Shown here: positions 8,517-18,007 of the stretch, piece after piece
Layout: each line of letters begins with the position of its first letter
Numbering within the stretch: the stretch's first letter is position 1
Source: Limosilactobacillus reuteri
Lineage (GTDB): Bacteria; Bacillota; Bacilli; Lactobacillales; Lactobacillaceae
DNA: 64,000 nt
Reading direction: 5' to 3'
NCBI RefSeq assembly: GCF_020784725.1
Contig: NZ_JAJGTZ010000039.1
Span: 30,658-94,657 of the forward strand
Position numbers and translations under genes: made by a program
Notes under the pieces: generated by a model
The model's database searches: none
Told to the model about the DNA's origin: nothing
Seen by the model: the letters and a program-made list of their open reading frames with translations, nothing else

Positions 8517-9188
8517 CTAATTATTTGCGATAAACTCCAACAGTTGATACATAACTCGCTTATTTTCAGCCGGAACGCCATGCTGAATGATTTCTTTTCC
8601 ATTTTGGTGAAGATCATTATGGTCTAATGGATATTGATCATCATTTACAGCAATCTCGCGAACGTTATCTGCTGTCGGTTCAAAGTGAAATTGAAGTCCA
8701 ATTACATTACCGTTCATAACAAAGCCTTGATTTTTAACTAAGTCACTACTAAATAATAAGTCTGCTTGCTCTGGAACCTCAAACATCTCTTCATGCCAAT
8801 GTAAAGCAGTTAATTTTTCTGGAATATTAGGAATAATATCACTTTTTAGATACACCGGCGCCCAACCAACTTCCTTATGTGGTGCCGTTTTTATGGCATA
8901 ACCGAGCGTCTTAGCAATCTGTTGCGCCCCATAACATGCGCCAAAAATTGGCTTGTGAGCTTCTATCAGTTGCTGAATTAAAACGCGTTCTTGCTTAATC
9001 CACGTTAAGTCGTCATTAGGGCTCATAGGACCGCCAAGAATAATCAGCATGTCAGTCTCATCAGCGGTTGGCAAATTGCCGAACTGATAGGGATGATAAA
9101 TATACATCTCATGTCCATGATCCTGTGACCATTCTTGAATCATTCCTGGTCCTTCATTTGGCGTGTGTTGCAAAACATTGATTCTCAT
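8517..9188 (-). CDS. Class I glutamine amidotransferase-like protein
   Basis: Stand-alone GATase1 domain (223 aa) related to the glutaminase part of GMP synthase. The nucleophile elbow is FGACYGAQ and the His-Glu pair is in GLQFHFEPT, so the Cys-His-Glu triad is complete. Such free-standing proteins are often gamma-glutamyl hydrolases or amidotransferases of unknown acceptor; no partner synthase lies next to it. Cytosolic, monocistronic by context. Confidence 0.8.
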   Translation of the reverse strand: MRINVLQHTPNEGPGMIQEWSQDHGHEMYIYHPYQFGNLPTADETDMLIILGGPMSPNDDLTWIKQERVLIQQLIEAHKPIFGACYGAQQIAKTLGYAIKTAPHKEVGWAPVYLKSDIIPNIPEKLTALHWHEEMFEVPEQADLLFSSDLVKNQGFVMNGNVIGLQFHFEPTADNVREIAVNDDQYPLDHNDLHQNGKEIIQHGVPAENKRVMYQLLEFIANN

Positions 9189-9287
9189 CGAATATCCTTT
9201 CCGTCGACGGCAATGTTGTGCTAGGTATCGCCTGCAAGTACCTAAGATATTATTGTTATAACACCAAATCGTAAGCTTAACAATATT

Positions 9288-9640
9288 TTATTCCCAGTAT
9301 TCTTCATATTTTCGAGATGCCCCAGGCGCAGCGTCTACATTTGGTTCGCCATTATCTTCGCGTCTAAAAATAAAGATAGGCTCTCGATCTCCTTGTTTGT
9401 AATCAACAGTAACAGCTAGCCCTGAGAAGAACCAAGCATCTGCAAAGTTAACATGATATCTTTTTTTATTACGATTGTTGCCTCACCGAGCGTCGATTCA
9501 AGTTCATATCTCTGCTTAGGACCATGTTTAACATTATGTGGTTGAATTGTTTTACCATAAAATTTTATTCCATCTCCACTAACTAGGTTAAAGTTTTGCT
9601 GGAATCATTTGCTGGCAGTATCAGTAATAATTAATTGCAC
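9288..9640 (-). pseudogene. Broken HesB/YneR-like iron-sulfur biosynthesis protein
   Basis: Reading minus from a GTG at 9640 (AAGGAG just upstream) gives a small protein that begins VQLIITDTASK, meets an in-frame TGA where relatives have Trp, then continues FQQNFNLVSGDGIKFYGK. It shifts frame at a poly-A run near 9460 before ending DAWFFSGLAVTVDY and KYEEYWE at the stop in 9288-9290. The pattern resembles HesB/YadR/YneR-type proteins (ITDxAxxWF, VRFYGK, DxWFFxGxxLxVDY). Both a nonsense codon and a frameshift inactivate it. The assignment is from memory of the family. Confidence 0.65.
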
Positions 9641-9818
9641 TTCAATCACTCCTTAGATTACTGTCTTTTTTATTTTACAACTAAGAACATATCTTTACTT
9701 ATTTCTAAACTCAAATTTTTTGCACCTCCTCAAAAATATGTCGTCTTATTATTTGCACATATAAGCCAACTCTTTCATCAAATAATCGCAGCATTTTCAA
9801 ATCCAGTTTAACAACATG

Positions 9819-9849
9819 TTGACTTTAGAAAAACACGTGTTATTATAAT
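9819..9849 (+). promoter_or_regulatory. Predicted promoter of the NmrA-like gene
   Basis: TTGACT (9819-9824) is followed by TATAAT (9844-9849, 19-bp spacer) or TATTAT (9841-9846, 16 bp). The latter spacing is the better fit. Confidence 0.55.
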
Positions 9850-9899
9850 GCATGTAAATCAAAAAGTAACAAGTTAAAAATTAAAGGAGATTGTTAATT

Positions 9900-10751
9900 A
9901 TGAAATATGTTGTAACTGCTGCTACTGGTAACTTAGGACAAACTGCTGTTAAAGAATTAAACAAGTTAGTTGGTGCAGAAAATGTTATTGTTATTGCCCG
10001 CAACACTGATAAGGCTACTAAGCTCTTTCTTAATAATGAAGTTCGTCATGGAGATTACGAAGATAAGTCATCAATGATCGATGCGTTAAAAGGAATTGAT
10101 CGCGTCCTCTTCATTTCTTCTCAACCTAGTGATAAGGTTGATCGTGCTACTGCTCATGCTAATGTAGTTGATGCATTAAAAGAAAATAACATTAAATTTG
10201 TTGCTTACACTAGTTTTCCTGATGCCCAAAATTCTACTACTCCTCTTGCAACTGACCACCGCCTTACAGAAAACGCAATTAAAGAAGCCGGGATCGATCA
10301 CTCATTCCTTCGTGATAACTGGTACCTTGAAAATGAAATTGGCTTCCTACAAAGTGGAGCTGCTAATCATGATGCATTATACTGGGCTAATAACAAAGCT
10401 GGCTGGGCACTTGAACGTGATTACGCTGAAGGTGCTGCAAAGGTTCTTACCAGTGAAGATCCCCGTGAAATTTACGAATTTGCTGGTAAAACCCGTACTT
10501 ACGATGAACTAGGAAAGGCTCTTCAAGAAGCTACTGGTAATCACTTTGCTATCAAGCAGATTTCTCATGATGATTATGTAAAATCACTAGAAGAAGCTGG
10601 CTTAGATACGCCAACAGCTGAACTCTTCGCATCATTCCAAGCCCCCATTGATTCTGGAAGCCTTAATAAAGAAAGTAACGATTTAGAAGAAGTTCTTGGT
10701 CATCCCGTTACTCCGCTTGTTGATGCTATTAAAGAAGTTCTTGCACGATAA
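9900..10751 (+). CDS. NmrA/QorB-like NAD(P)-binding oxidoreductase
   Basis: Atypical short-chain dehydrogenase of 283 aa. The N-terminal Rossmann motif VTAATGNLGQTAVKEL binds NAD(P), and FVAYTSFPDAQ and the AGKTRTYDELGKAL region match the NmrA/QorB (quinone oxidoreductase type 2) layout. It would reduce small quinones or act as a redox sensor; the substrate is not shown. The ATG at 9900 has AAAGGAGA 8 nt upstream, so the TTG nine bases earlier is not used. Single gene with its own promoter. Confidence 0.85.
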   Translation: MKYVVTAATGNLGQTAVKELNKLVGAENVIVIARNTDKATKLFLNNEVRHGDYEDKSSMIDALKGIDRVLFISSQPSDKVDRATAHANVVDALKENNIKFVAYTSFPDAQNSTTPLATDHRLTENAIKEAGIDHSFLRDNWYLENEIGFLQSGAANHDALYWANNKAGWALERDYAEGAAKVLTSEDPREIYEFAGKTRTYDELGKALQEATGNHFAIKQISHDDYVKSLEEAGLDTPTAELFASFQAPIDSGSLNKESNDLEEVLGHPVTPLVDAIKEVLAR

Positions 10752-10815
10752 ATTATTATTAGCTATCACAGGTTAAGAAAATTTTCCCTTAGCCTCTCTA
10801 TTTCTATATTATTAA

Positions 10816-11694
10816 TTATTTTTCATCATCTTGAACCATCTTTAAGCTGGAGCCAAATATCTGTTCAATCGTAACTGGATCACGGTGGTCAAAAAATTGG
10901 CTTTCGTTCTTGTTAAGACTAGCCATCTTCTTCATATCATCATCGGAAAGTTCAAAATCAAAGACATCGATGTTTTCTTCCATCCGGTTCTTGTGGACTG
11001 ACTTTGGAATGACAGTAATCCCACGTTGCAAGAGCCAACGAAGAATTACTTGACCATTGCTCTTGCCATATTTAGCAGCAATCTCCGCAATTGTTTCGTT
11101 GGTAAAGATATCATGCTTACCTTCCGCAAATGGTGCCCATGCTTCAACACGAATATCTTCACTTTGCGCAAACTTAACTTCTTGGTCTTGTTGGTACCAA
11201 GGGTTAACTTCAATTTGGTTGACCGCTGGCTTAACAGGCATTGTTAATTCAAGATCCTTTAGTTGATCAGCGTAAAAGTTCGATACACCGATTGCGCGAA
11301 TCTTACCTTCCTTTTGTGCTTCTTGTAATGCGCGCCAAGCACCCATTGTATCGCCATATGGTTGATGGAGAAGGTAAAGATCCATGTAATCAAGGCCAAG
11401 TTTTTGCAGTGAAGTATCAATCCCCGCTTTAGCCCGCTTATAGTTAAAATCAGACACCCATAACTTTGAAGTTACAAAAATATCTTCACGATTTACGCTA
11501 CTATTCTTTATTGCCTTGCCGACTGCTTCTTCATTTTGGTAAGCAGCAGCAGTATCAATTAAACGGTAACCGACTTCAAGAGCATCGGTAACTACTTGTT
11601 CAGCTTGACTTAAATCTGGAACTTGGAATACTCCAAATCCAAGGGTTGGCATTTCTACTCCGTTATTTAATTTTACTGTTGGTACTTTTGACAT
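10816..11694 (-). CDS. Aldo/keto reductase (first copy)
   Basis: NADPH-dependent carbonyl reductase of the AKR family, 292 aa. The tetrad is present: Asp and Tyr in IDTAAAYQNE, Lys in VTSKLW, His in LYLLHQPYG. The cofactor motif IPKSVHKNRMEENIDVFDFEL is near the C-terminus. It is paralogous to the AKR at 22595-23467, and the two share an 18/19 identical upstream segment (11718-11736 here). It is divergent from a LysR gene, which may regulate it. Likely detoxifies aldehydes or 2,5-diketo compounds; the substrate is unknown. Confidence 0.93.
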   Translation of the reverse strand: MSKVPTVKLNNGVEMPTLGFGVFQVPDLSQAEQVVTDALEVGYRLIDTAAAYQNEEAVGKAIKNSSVNREDIFVTSKLWVSDFNYKRAKAGIDTSLQKLGLDYMDLYLLHQPYGDTMGAWRALQEAQKEGKIRAIGVSNFYADQLKDLELTMPVKPAVNQIEVNPWYQQDQEVKFAQSEDIRVEAWAPFAEGKHDIFTNETIAEIAAKYGKSNGQVILRWLLQRGITVIPKSVHKNRMEENIDVFDFELSDDDMKKMASLNKNESQFFDHRDPVTIEQIFGSSLKMVQDDEK

Positions 11695-11814
11695 GTTAAT
11701 TCTTCCTTTCTCTAATCAATCATTGTCTATATATTAATCGCTAATTTACGAATTGGAAATTACTACCTTAGCATGATAGTATACAATTAACGTATGCTGA
11801 TGAGGTGTGATCAA

Positions 11815-12687
11815 ATGATCGATAATTACTTACTAGAAGAACTGGTAACTTTTGCTAGTGAAAAAACACTTGCTAAAACTGCTGAAAAGTTAAACGTTAC
11901 CCAGCCGACTGTTACACGAGGAATGCAAAAATTAGAAGACGAACTCGGGATTCAACTATTTGAGCGCCACCCAAACCGCATTATCCTTACTGATACCGGA
12001 AAATTAGCTGCTGAAAAAGCTACTGAAGTTCTCGCCGTCAACCGTAATTTTGTTCAACAACTTCAAAATTATGCTGCTCGACAATCAGTAATTAAAATTG
12101 CAGCCATTGCGCCCGGTCCATTAATCCTCTTTCGCACGAAACAAGCTTCTTTCTCTACTCATATTTCGATTAATGATGACTTTACCCCCTCTGATCAAGT
12201 CACGGCTTCTCTTTTAAACAATGAAAATTCAATAATTATCAGCGATCAAGAAATTCAAACCGATCAAATTGAATCACGTTATTTGGGTACTGAAAATCTC
12301 TATGTTAACCTTGATAAATTCATGTATCTTGCTAATTCCCACCAAGTTTCTTTTAGGGACCTAGCCGGATTAAGTTTTGTCGTTTTGAACGATATCGGAC
12401 CGTGGAAAGAAATTATCCAAAAATATATTCCAAATGCTAAATTTTTATATCAAGAAGAATGGGCCGCGCTTACTGAAATCACAAAATACTCTAGTTTTCC
12501 ATACTTTAGTACTAATATAACAACAGTTACTCCACGACAGCGTACTTCAAACGACGATCGCGTTAGAATCCCGATTACCGATGAAGCTGCGACTATGACG
12601 TTTTATGCTAATTACCTTAAGAAACAAAGAAAATCCTTAACGCCCTTACTTAATGAAATTAGCCAAAACTGGCCTAATTTAAGTTAA
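11815..12687 (+). CDS. LysR family transcriptional regulator
   Basis: N-terminal winged helix (LLEELVTFASEKTLAKTAEKL, then TQPTVTRGMQKLEDELG and FERHPNRIILTDTG) and a shortened periplasmic-binding-like effector domain, 290 aa in all. The ATG at 11815 is used because GAGGTG (11802-11807) is 7 nt upstream; the in-frame ATG at 11794 lacks a ribosome site. It is divergent from the aldo/keto reductase, the classic arrangement for a LysR regulator and its target. The inducer is unknown. Confidence 0.9.
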   Translation: MIDNYLLEELVTFASEKTLAKTAEKLNVTQPTVTRGMQKLEDELGIQLFERHPNRIILTDTGKLAAEKATEVLAVNRNFVQQLQNYAARQSVIKIAAIAPGPLILFRTKQASFSTHISINDDFTPSDQVTASLLNNENSIIISDQEIQTDQIESRYLGTENLYVNLDKFMYLANSHQVSFRDLAGLSFVVLNDIGPWKEIIQKYIPNAKFLYQEEWAALTEITKYSSFPYFSTNITTVTPRQRTSNDDRVRIPITDEAATMTFYANYLKKQRKSLTPLLNEISQNWPNLS

Positions 12688-12762
12688 ATTATAGGCGTTT
12701 AACTTGTTTCGCTGAAAATCCCTATTTAAAATATTAATAAAAAATGAATCATGGTGACTAAA

Positions 12763-13752
12763 ATGACGAAAAAATTATTACTCCTTTCAACCGGTGGAAC
12801 TATTGCCTCGGTTGTCTCTGATGAAGGACTAGCTCCAGGCGAGTCTGGTGAAGAATTAATCAAAATGCTTGGTCGGCTGGAATATGACATTACTGTTCGT
12901 GATATTCTCGAATTAGATTCGTCTAACATTCAACCTGAAGAGTGGAAAATTATTGCTGAGTCTATTTATGACCATCGTAATGATTATGACGGAATTGTTG
13001 TTTCTCATGGTACAGATACGATGGCTTATACTGCTTCAATGCTGACTTTTATGCTTCAACATATTAATATTCCGGTTGTGCTAACTGGAAGCCAAGTTCC
13101 TATGAATGTGATCCTTAGTGATGCACCTGATAACTTACGACTTGCCTTTGCGGCCGCTGCTAACTGCGAACCAGGAGTTTACATTGCTTTTAATCGCAAA
13201 GTAATGCGTGGCTGTCGGAGTGTAAAAGTGCGAACAACCGCCTTTGATGCTTTCGAAAGTGTGAATGTCCCGCCAGTAGGAGAAGTTACTTCAGACGGCT
13301 TTTCCATCAGAGCTCATCGGCATCCCCAACCCGGTAAAAGTCAATTAAATACTAAGATCGACACTCATGTTTCGCTGGTAAAGCTTTTTCCTGGATTTGA
13401 CCCATCTCTCCTTCATGCAATGGCTAAAAATGGTTGTCATGGCATTGTTATTGAAGCATATGGCTTAGGAGGAATGACATCTATTCGCCGAAATATGGTT
13501 GCGGCTGTTGGTGAATTAATCCGAAATGGCATCCCGATTATTACTTCTAGTCAGTGTCTTTATGAACGAAGCGACCTAACAAAATACGAGGTCGGACGCC
13601 TGGCTCTCCTAGAAGGAGCAATCAGTGCCCGCGACATGACTTCTGAAAGTGCCATCACTAAGTTAATGTGGGGCCTTGGTCAAGGGATGGACGTTAAAGA
13701 AATTACTGACTTTTTTAACACTGATGTTGCTGGTGAAGTAACCCTTGACTAA
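12763..13752 (+). CDS. ansA: L-asparaginase, type I (cytosolic)
   Basis: Hydrolyses L-Asn to L-Asp and ammonia. Both catalytic threonine sites are visible: LLLSTGGTIAS at the N-terminus and VVSHGTDTMAYT in the middle, with VLTGSQVPM following. There is no signal peptide, so it acts in the cytosol like AnsA. Length is 329 aa from ATG 12763 or 333 aa from ATG 12751; neither has a strong ribosome site, and GGTGA favours 12763 slightly. It is opposed in function to asnA at 1.3 kb and is followed by a long palindrome. Confidence 0.92.
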   Translation: MTKKLLLLSTGGTIASVVSDEGLAPGESGEELIKMLGRLEYDITVRDILELDSSNIQPEEWKIIAESIYDHRNDYDGIVVSHGTDTMAYTASMLTFMLQHINIPVVLTGSQVPMNVILSDAPDNLRLAFAAAANCEPGVYIAFNRKVMRGCRSVKVRTTAFDAFESVNVPPVGEVTSDGFSIRAHRHPQPGKSQLNTKIDTHVSLVKLFPGFDPSLLHAMAKNGCHGIVIEAYGLGGMTSIRRNMVAAVGELIRNGIPIITSSQCLYERSDLTKYEVGRLALLEGAISARDMTSESAITKLMWGLGQGMDVKEITDFFNTDVAGEVTLD

Positions 13753-13860
13753 TTATTAATTACAACAAAGAAACGAGGCTGGAAAAAACTCCTAGTCTCT
13801 TAAAACTAACAAAATTTGGACAATCAATTAGTCGATTGGCGACTAATTTCATCAATAATT

Positions 13861-13912
13861 TAAAATCCGGACTACGATTTTTGATCGATCAAAAATCGTA
13901 GTCCGGATTTTA
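13861..13912. terminator. 52-bp perfect palindrome, probable bidirectional terminator
   Basis: The 26 bases 13861-13886 are exactly the reverse complement of 13887-13912 with no loop. Arms start TAAAATCCGG and end CCGGATTTTA, so either strand ends in a T-rich tail. It lies between convergent genes (asparaginase and a reductase remnant), which suits a two-way terminator. A weaker GU-rich hairpin (GAGGCTGG / CCTAGTCTC, about 13773-13799) precedes it. Confidence 0.75.
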
Positions 13913-14017
13913 CTGTTAGAGAATTAAGAATTAATAATTGATTTACACTGCACTTATCATTATTGTATCCCTTAATTTCTTGTCGAGATAATCATTTCAT
14001 ACTCTTATTGTTTATCA

Positions 14018-14560
14018 TTAATTTTCCCGCTTATAAATTAGATCAACTATTCCGTTACAAGATTGTGTACTAATTAAATTTAAATTAATTTGATGATCAA
14101 GATTATCAAACAATCGAATTCCCGAACCCAAAACTGTTGGAATTATAGTGAGGTAGTAATAATCAATCAAGTCTGCATTTATTAATTGCTGAACAAGATG
14201 GGCTCCACCGCAGATCCAAATATCTTTTCCATTTTCCTTTTTTAGTTTTTCTACTAAATCGTAAAGATTTTCATCTGTAAAATAAATTTTATTATCAATA
14301 TCTGGAGTCATTTGTTTTCTATGCGTAAGAACATACGTCTTGCACTGGTTATATATCTATTCTTGAGGCGAAAGTTCTGTAGCTATTTGGTTATAAGTTT
14401 TCCATCCCATTAAAATTGTGTCGATATCTTTAATGAAGTTAGAATAAGTGTCAACAGCTTCCTCACCATTGTTACTATCTTCTAACCAGTCGACTTTGCC
14501 ATTCGGATCAGCAATATACCCGTCAAGACTCATCGCAATAAATAATTTTACCTTTCGCAT
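14018..14560 (-). pseudogene. Dihydrofolate-reductase-family (RibD C-terminal type) protein, nonsense-disrupted
   Basis: The N-terminal part (from 14560) reads KLFIAMSLDGYIADPNG and WKTYNQI, typical of the YyaP/RibD-C family. It stops at a TAG (14357-14359), then the same frame continues as NQCKTYVLTHRKQ and KENGKDIWICGGAHLVQQLI to a stop at 14018. Only one codon interrupts an otherwise normal protein of about 180 residues, probably Trp changed to stop. An intact relative lies at 32350-33027. Readthrough or a sequencing error cannot be excluded. Confidence 0.8.
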
Positions 14561-14605
14561 TATTATTTCCTTCTATTATTAAGATCTTTTGCCTATGCTA
14601 AAATT

Positions 14606-15607
14606 TTAAAACCAACTACGGATCCAGTTAACAAACCGGGTCCACCAAGACTGAGCTTGTTGCTTAACTGCCTGCCCGTCTTGAGAATTCAAGAATTTTT
14701 TCGCCTTATTCATCATATCTCCTGATGAATTCTTTACATTATTAATCGTATCAGTTACGTGCGAGCTATAGTCTTTACTTGAACTAATTGGAGCATTATT
14801 AAACTGAACAAGCGCATTGATAATTGGTTGTTCATGATTCTTTGTTTCATTGTAAATGTTTCGCTCTTCAAGTTTCTGATTAAAGATTACTTGAATTTGA
14901 TTTTGCGTTGGGGTAGTTCCTTGTTTCTTTTGTTGGTTAATTTCCTTAGTGGTATCACCAACCGCAGCCATCAACTTACCAGGATATTTACTATCATCCT
15001 TATTAGCTTCAATTGCCCCATTTGTTGCGGTCAACATCTGGTTAGCAGATTGAGTATTTTGCTCATTTAAACTGACTCCATCTGCCGCAATGGCTTTATA
15101 GACTCCGGTTAAAGCTGATTCTCCAGAAACGGCCCGGTTAGCGCTAACGGTGATAGTAACATCCGTGACTCCGGCCATTTGAGCAACCATAGCATACTGT
15201 TGAGCAGTTACTTTAGTAATATTATCCTCACCATTAAACTTTTTTACATTAACTTTAATCCCCGAACCTGGATCGGTGGGGACAATTGCTACTGAACTAA
15301 CCATGGCAGCATTAGTTGTCGAGCCATTCGGATTGATATACTTCTGATAATCACTGGCAGTAGCGGTTAACGTTGTAAAGTTATCATCGACTGCTAGTAC
15401 ATTATTTAATTCATTCTTCTCGGCAGCCCCTGCTCCATATACAACATATGATTTATTTAGCGTATGGGTCTGAGTAGTTGAACTGTTGCTCGTACTTTCA
15501 CTAGTTGTCTCAGCCGCCAAAACTGTGGCCTGGCTAACTGGCACTGCTAATAAAGATAGTGCGAGAGTAGAGGTAATAATGATTTTGGTTAACTTATTTG
15601 AGCGCAC
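14606..15607 (-). CDS. Secreted DUF1002 protein (YpuA-like)
   Basis: 333-residue exported protein with a clear Sec signal peptide (hydrophobic core IIITSTLALSLLAVPVS, cleavage near VLAAE) and a Ser/Thr-rich linker. The following body, with YVVYGAGAAEKNELNNVL and VTDVTITVSANRAVSGESALTGVYKA, matches the DUF1002 family. The function of that family is unknown. No LPxTG or other anchor is visible, and the C-terminus is Trp-rich (SWWTRFVNWIRSWF), perhaps membrane-binding. Single gene. Confidence 0.8.
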   Translation of the reverse strand: MRSNKLTKIIITSTLALSLLAVPVSQATVLAAETTSESTSNSSTTQTHTLNKSYVVYGAGAAEKNELNNVLAVDDNFTTLTATASDYQKYINPNGSTTNAAMVSSVAIVPTDPGSGIKVNVKKFNGEDNITKVTAQQYAMVAQMAGVTDVTITVSANRAVSGESALTGVYKAIAADGVSLNEQNTQSANQMLTATNGAIEANKDDSKYPGKLMAAVGDTTKEINQQKKQGTTPTQNQIQVIFNQKLEERNIYNETKNHEQPIINALVQFNNAPISSSKDYSSHVTDTINNVKNSSGDMMNKAKKFLNSQDGQAVKQQAQSWWTRFVNWIRSWF

Positions 15608-15654
15608 TTTTTTACTCCTTTTAAGGCAAATTAAATTTATGTTAATGATAAGGA

Positions 15655-15682
15655 AAAATCCGCCAAAATACTAGCGGATTTT
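15655..15682 (-). terminator. Terminator of the aminotransferase operon
   Basis: AAAATCCGC (15655-15663) and GCGGATTTT (15674-15682) form a 9-bp stem. It is symmetric in its A/T tails and serves the minus-strand operon ending at 15765. Confidence 0.75.
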
Positions 15683-15764
15683 ATTTTCTTTACCACAGTT
15701 TAATTATTACGCCAGTGGATTGGGCGGGAGCAGAAAGGCGCTTAGTCATAACTTGGCTTGGCCG

Positions 15765-16958
15765 TTAATTCTCTCTCTCGTCTTGCAGAGCTTCACCGAG
15801 TTGCTTCATTCCTGCCTTGATCTGGTCTTCCTGAGCATTGGAGTAGTTCAACCGGAAGGCACCAGGCTGTGGTTCACCTGCATAAAATGGGTCACCTGGT
15901 ACAAAGGCCACGTTATGTTCCAGACATTGCTTAAAAAGCTCAACAGTATCTTCTACTCCGGGTACTTCAACCCATAGGAACATTCCGCCTTCCGGATCAG
16001 TATATTTAACACCTTGGGGGAAGTATTTCTCTAGCCCCTCTGTCATTAGTGCTTTGCGTTGCCCATACAGGTCACTAATTTGCTTGACATGTGCATCAAG
16101 GTCGTTATGCTTCAGAAATTCTACCACGGCATACTGGGCTAAGTTATCTGTATGCAAGTCTGCAGACTGTTTCAGTACCGTCAGCTTATTAACAACAGCT
16201 TCATCGGCTACCACCCATCCTAAACGGAAACCAGGAGCAAGCGTCTTGGAGAAAGTCCCCATATAGAAAACATGTCCGGTTTTGTCAAACGACTTAACTG
16301 CTGGTACATGCTGCCCCTTAAAACGAATTTCACCATAAGGATTATCCTCTAACACATAAACATCATATTTAGCGGCTAGTTCGGCCAGCTTTTCCCGTCG
16401 CTTTAGTGCCATGGTTCGGCCAGTTGGATTTTGAAAGTTTGGCACGGTGTAAACCAGCTTAGCTTCCGGATGAGCCTTTAATGCTTCTTCTAGGGCATCC
16501 ATCTTCATCCCCGCTTCATCCATTTCTACCCCCACAAAGTTGGCACCATATGATTTAAAGACATCAAGAGCACAAAGATAAGTTGGCTGTTCGACCAGTA
16601 TGGTATCACCAGGATTAACAAAGGCCTTCCCGACTAAGTCAAGGGCTTGTTCTGAACCTGTCGTCATCAACACATTGTCTAGCTGCCCGGTCACGTTTTC
16701 TTTTTCTTTGACACGTTGGAGAACCAATTCACGGAGGGCTGTCACCCCTTTAGCGGCTCCATATTGCATTACTTCTTGACCACGTTCAGCAAACACCTGG
16801 TCAACAGCTTCTTTCATCGCTTTGACAGGGAAAAGCTCAGGCGCCGGCAATCCTCCAGCAAAAGAAATAATCTTTGGATCCGCCGCTGCTTTTAAGATTA
16901 CACCGACTGCATCTGTTCCATCTGCTGGCACGCGTTTGGAAAAATTAAACTTGGTCAT
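15765..16958 (-). CDS. PLP-dependent aminotransferase, class I/II (aromatic/2-oxo acid type)
   Basis: Fold-type I aminotransferase of 397 aa resembling the LysN/AraT group. The PLP lysine is in YMGTFSKTLAPGFRLGW; the phosphate-binding TTGSEQALDLV and the YTVPNFQNPTG asparagine site are present. It would move amino groups between a branched-chain or aromatic amino acid and 2-oxoglutarate. ATG 16958 is favoured by GAGGAG, over the GTG nine bases up. It is the last gene of a three-gene operon with a hydroxyacid dehydrogenase and a FAH-family enzyme under T-box control. Base composition is visibly richer in G+C than neighbours. Confidence 0.88.
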   Translation of the reverse strand: MTKFNFSKRVPADGTDAVGVILKAAADPKIISFAGGLPAPELFPVKAMKEAVDQVFAERGQEVMQYGAAKGVTALRELVLQRVKEKENVTGQLDNVLMTTGSEQALDLVGKAFVNPGDTILVEQPTYLCALDVFKSYGANFVGVEMDEAGMKMDALEEALKAHPEAKLVYTVPNFQNPTGRTMALKRREKLAELAAKYDVYVLEDNPYGEIRFKGQHVPAVKSFDKTGHVFYMGTFSKTLAPGFRLGWVVADEAVVNKLTVLKQSADLHTDNLAQYAVVEFLKHNDLDAHVKQISDLYGQRKALMTEGLEKYFPQGVKYTDPEGGMFLWVEVPGVEDTVELFKQCLEHNVAFVPGDPFYAGEPQPGAFRLNYSNAQEDQIKAGMKQLGEALQDEREN

Positions 16959-17006
16959 TGTCGTCACTCCTCGTAATAGATGTCACATGGCATTAACGTT
17001 ATCAAT

Positions 17007-17957
17007 CTATTCTGCCTGAGCTAGCTGGTTTGCTCGCTCTTCTTCTTTTTTCAATCGTTCTTTGATGTATGTTGCGGATGTTGCTAGTTTTGCTTCTTCT
17101 TCCGGCGTCAAGTCCAGATGCAGCTGCTCCACTACCCCGTCACGGCCAACGACAGCTGGATATGAAAGGTACGTGCCGTATTCTTCACGATAATTAGAAA
17201 CTGGCATTTCAGTTCGCGCATCATTCAATAATGCGTTGGTTAACCGGACTGCTGCCGTGGCAACACCATAATTAGTGTATTTCTTCCCTTGATATACGAG
17301 GTAGCCTCCTTGACGAGCACGTTCTTCTAGCTCAGAAAGCTTTAATCCCCGTTCTTTTGCTAGTTCAGTGACCGGATTCCCCAGGACGCGGACTGTCGAC
17401 CATGCCGTAAATTGCGAATTGCCATGTTCCCCAAGATTAAAACCAACAACAGAGCGTGAATCAACTTTCAACGCTTCACCAACCCGGGCCCGCATCCGTG
17501 CAGAGTCGAGTAAGGTCCCCGTCCCCATCACGTGTTCTTTTGGTAATCCCGTTAATTTTTGGTACATTGAGGTAATCACATCACAAGGGTTAGTAACATC
17601 AACTAACTTACCGTGAAATCCATTGTCTACTAACATCTTCGCTACCAAGGGCACTTGGGTCCGCGTAAACTTAAATTCAGCAAAGCGATCATGATCTGGC
17701 GTATCAACCAACTTTGATTTCCCTAGGGCTGACACGACCACATCACAATCACGCAATTGGCTTTCATCATTAACAGTCAGGTTAGTATGGTAAGGCAAAT
17801 TGGCCATTGCATCTCGTAAGTCCAAAGCATCCGCTTGCACCTTAGCTTCATTAGTATCAAATAATGCGAGGTCATCGACAAAGCCACCAGCAACTAAATA
17901 GTGCGCTACCGTTGCCCCAACGTGACCCATTCCGACTACTGCTACTTTTCTCGTCAT
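17007..17957 (-). CDS. L-2-hydroxyacid dehydrogenase of the LDH/MDH family (L-2-hydroxyisocaproate dehydrogenase type)
   Basis: NAD-dependent reductase of 2-oxo acids to L-2-hydroxyacids, 316 aa. Rossmann motif VAVVGMGHVGATVAHYL, substrate Arg/catalytic region VTNPCDVIT and GTLLDSARMRARVG, and the active-site His in NLGEHGNSQF are all present. With the adjacent aminotransferase it would turn an amino acid into a hydroxyacid and recycle NAD, as HicDH does. The DSAR context and lack of the standard LDH substrate loop favour HicDH over lactate dehydrogenase, but specificity is inferred. Confidence 0.85.
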   Translation of the reverse strand: MTRKVAVVGMGHVGATVAHYLVAGGFVDDLALFDTNEAKVQADALDLRDAMANLPYHTNLTVNDESQLRDCDVVVSALGKSKLVDTPDHDRFAEFKFTRTQVPLVAKMLVDNGFHGKLVDVTNPCDVITSMYQKLTGLPKEHVMGTGTLLDSARMRARVGEALKVDSRSVVGFNLGEHGNSQFTAWSTVRVLGNPVTELAKERGLKLSELEERARQGGYLVYQGKKYTNYGVATAAVRLTNALLNDARTEMPVSNYREEYGTYLSYPAVVGRDGVVEQLHLDLTPEEEAKLATSATYIKERLKKEEERANQLAQAE

Positions 17958-18007
17958 AATAAAACTCCCTTTCTCTTTTATTGCACAACTATGTAAAATA
18001 ATTAATT

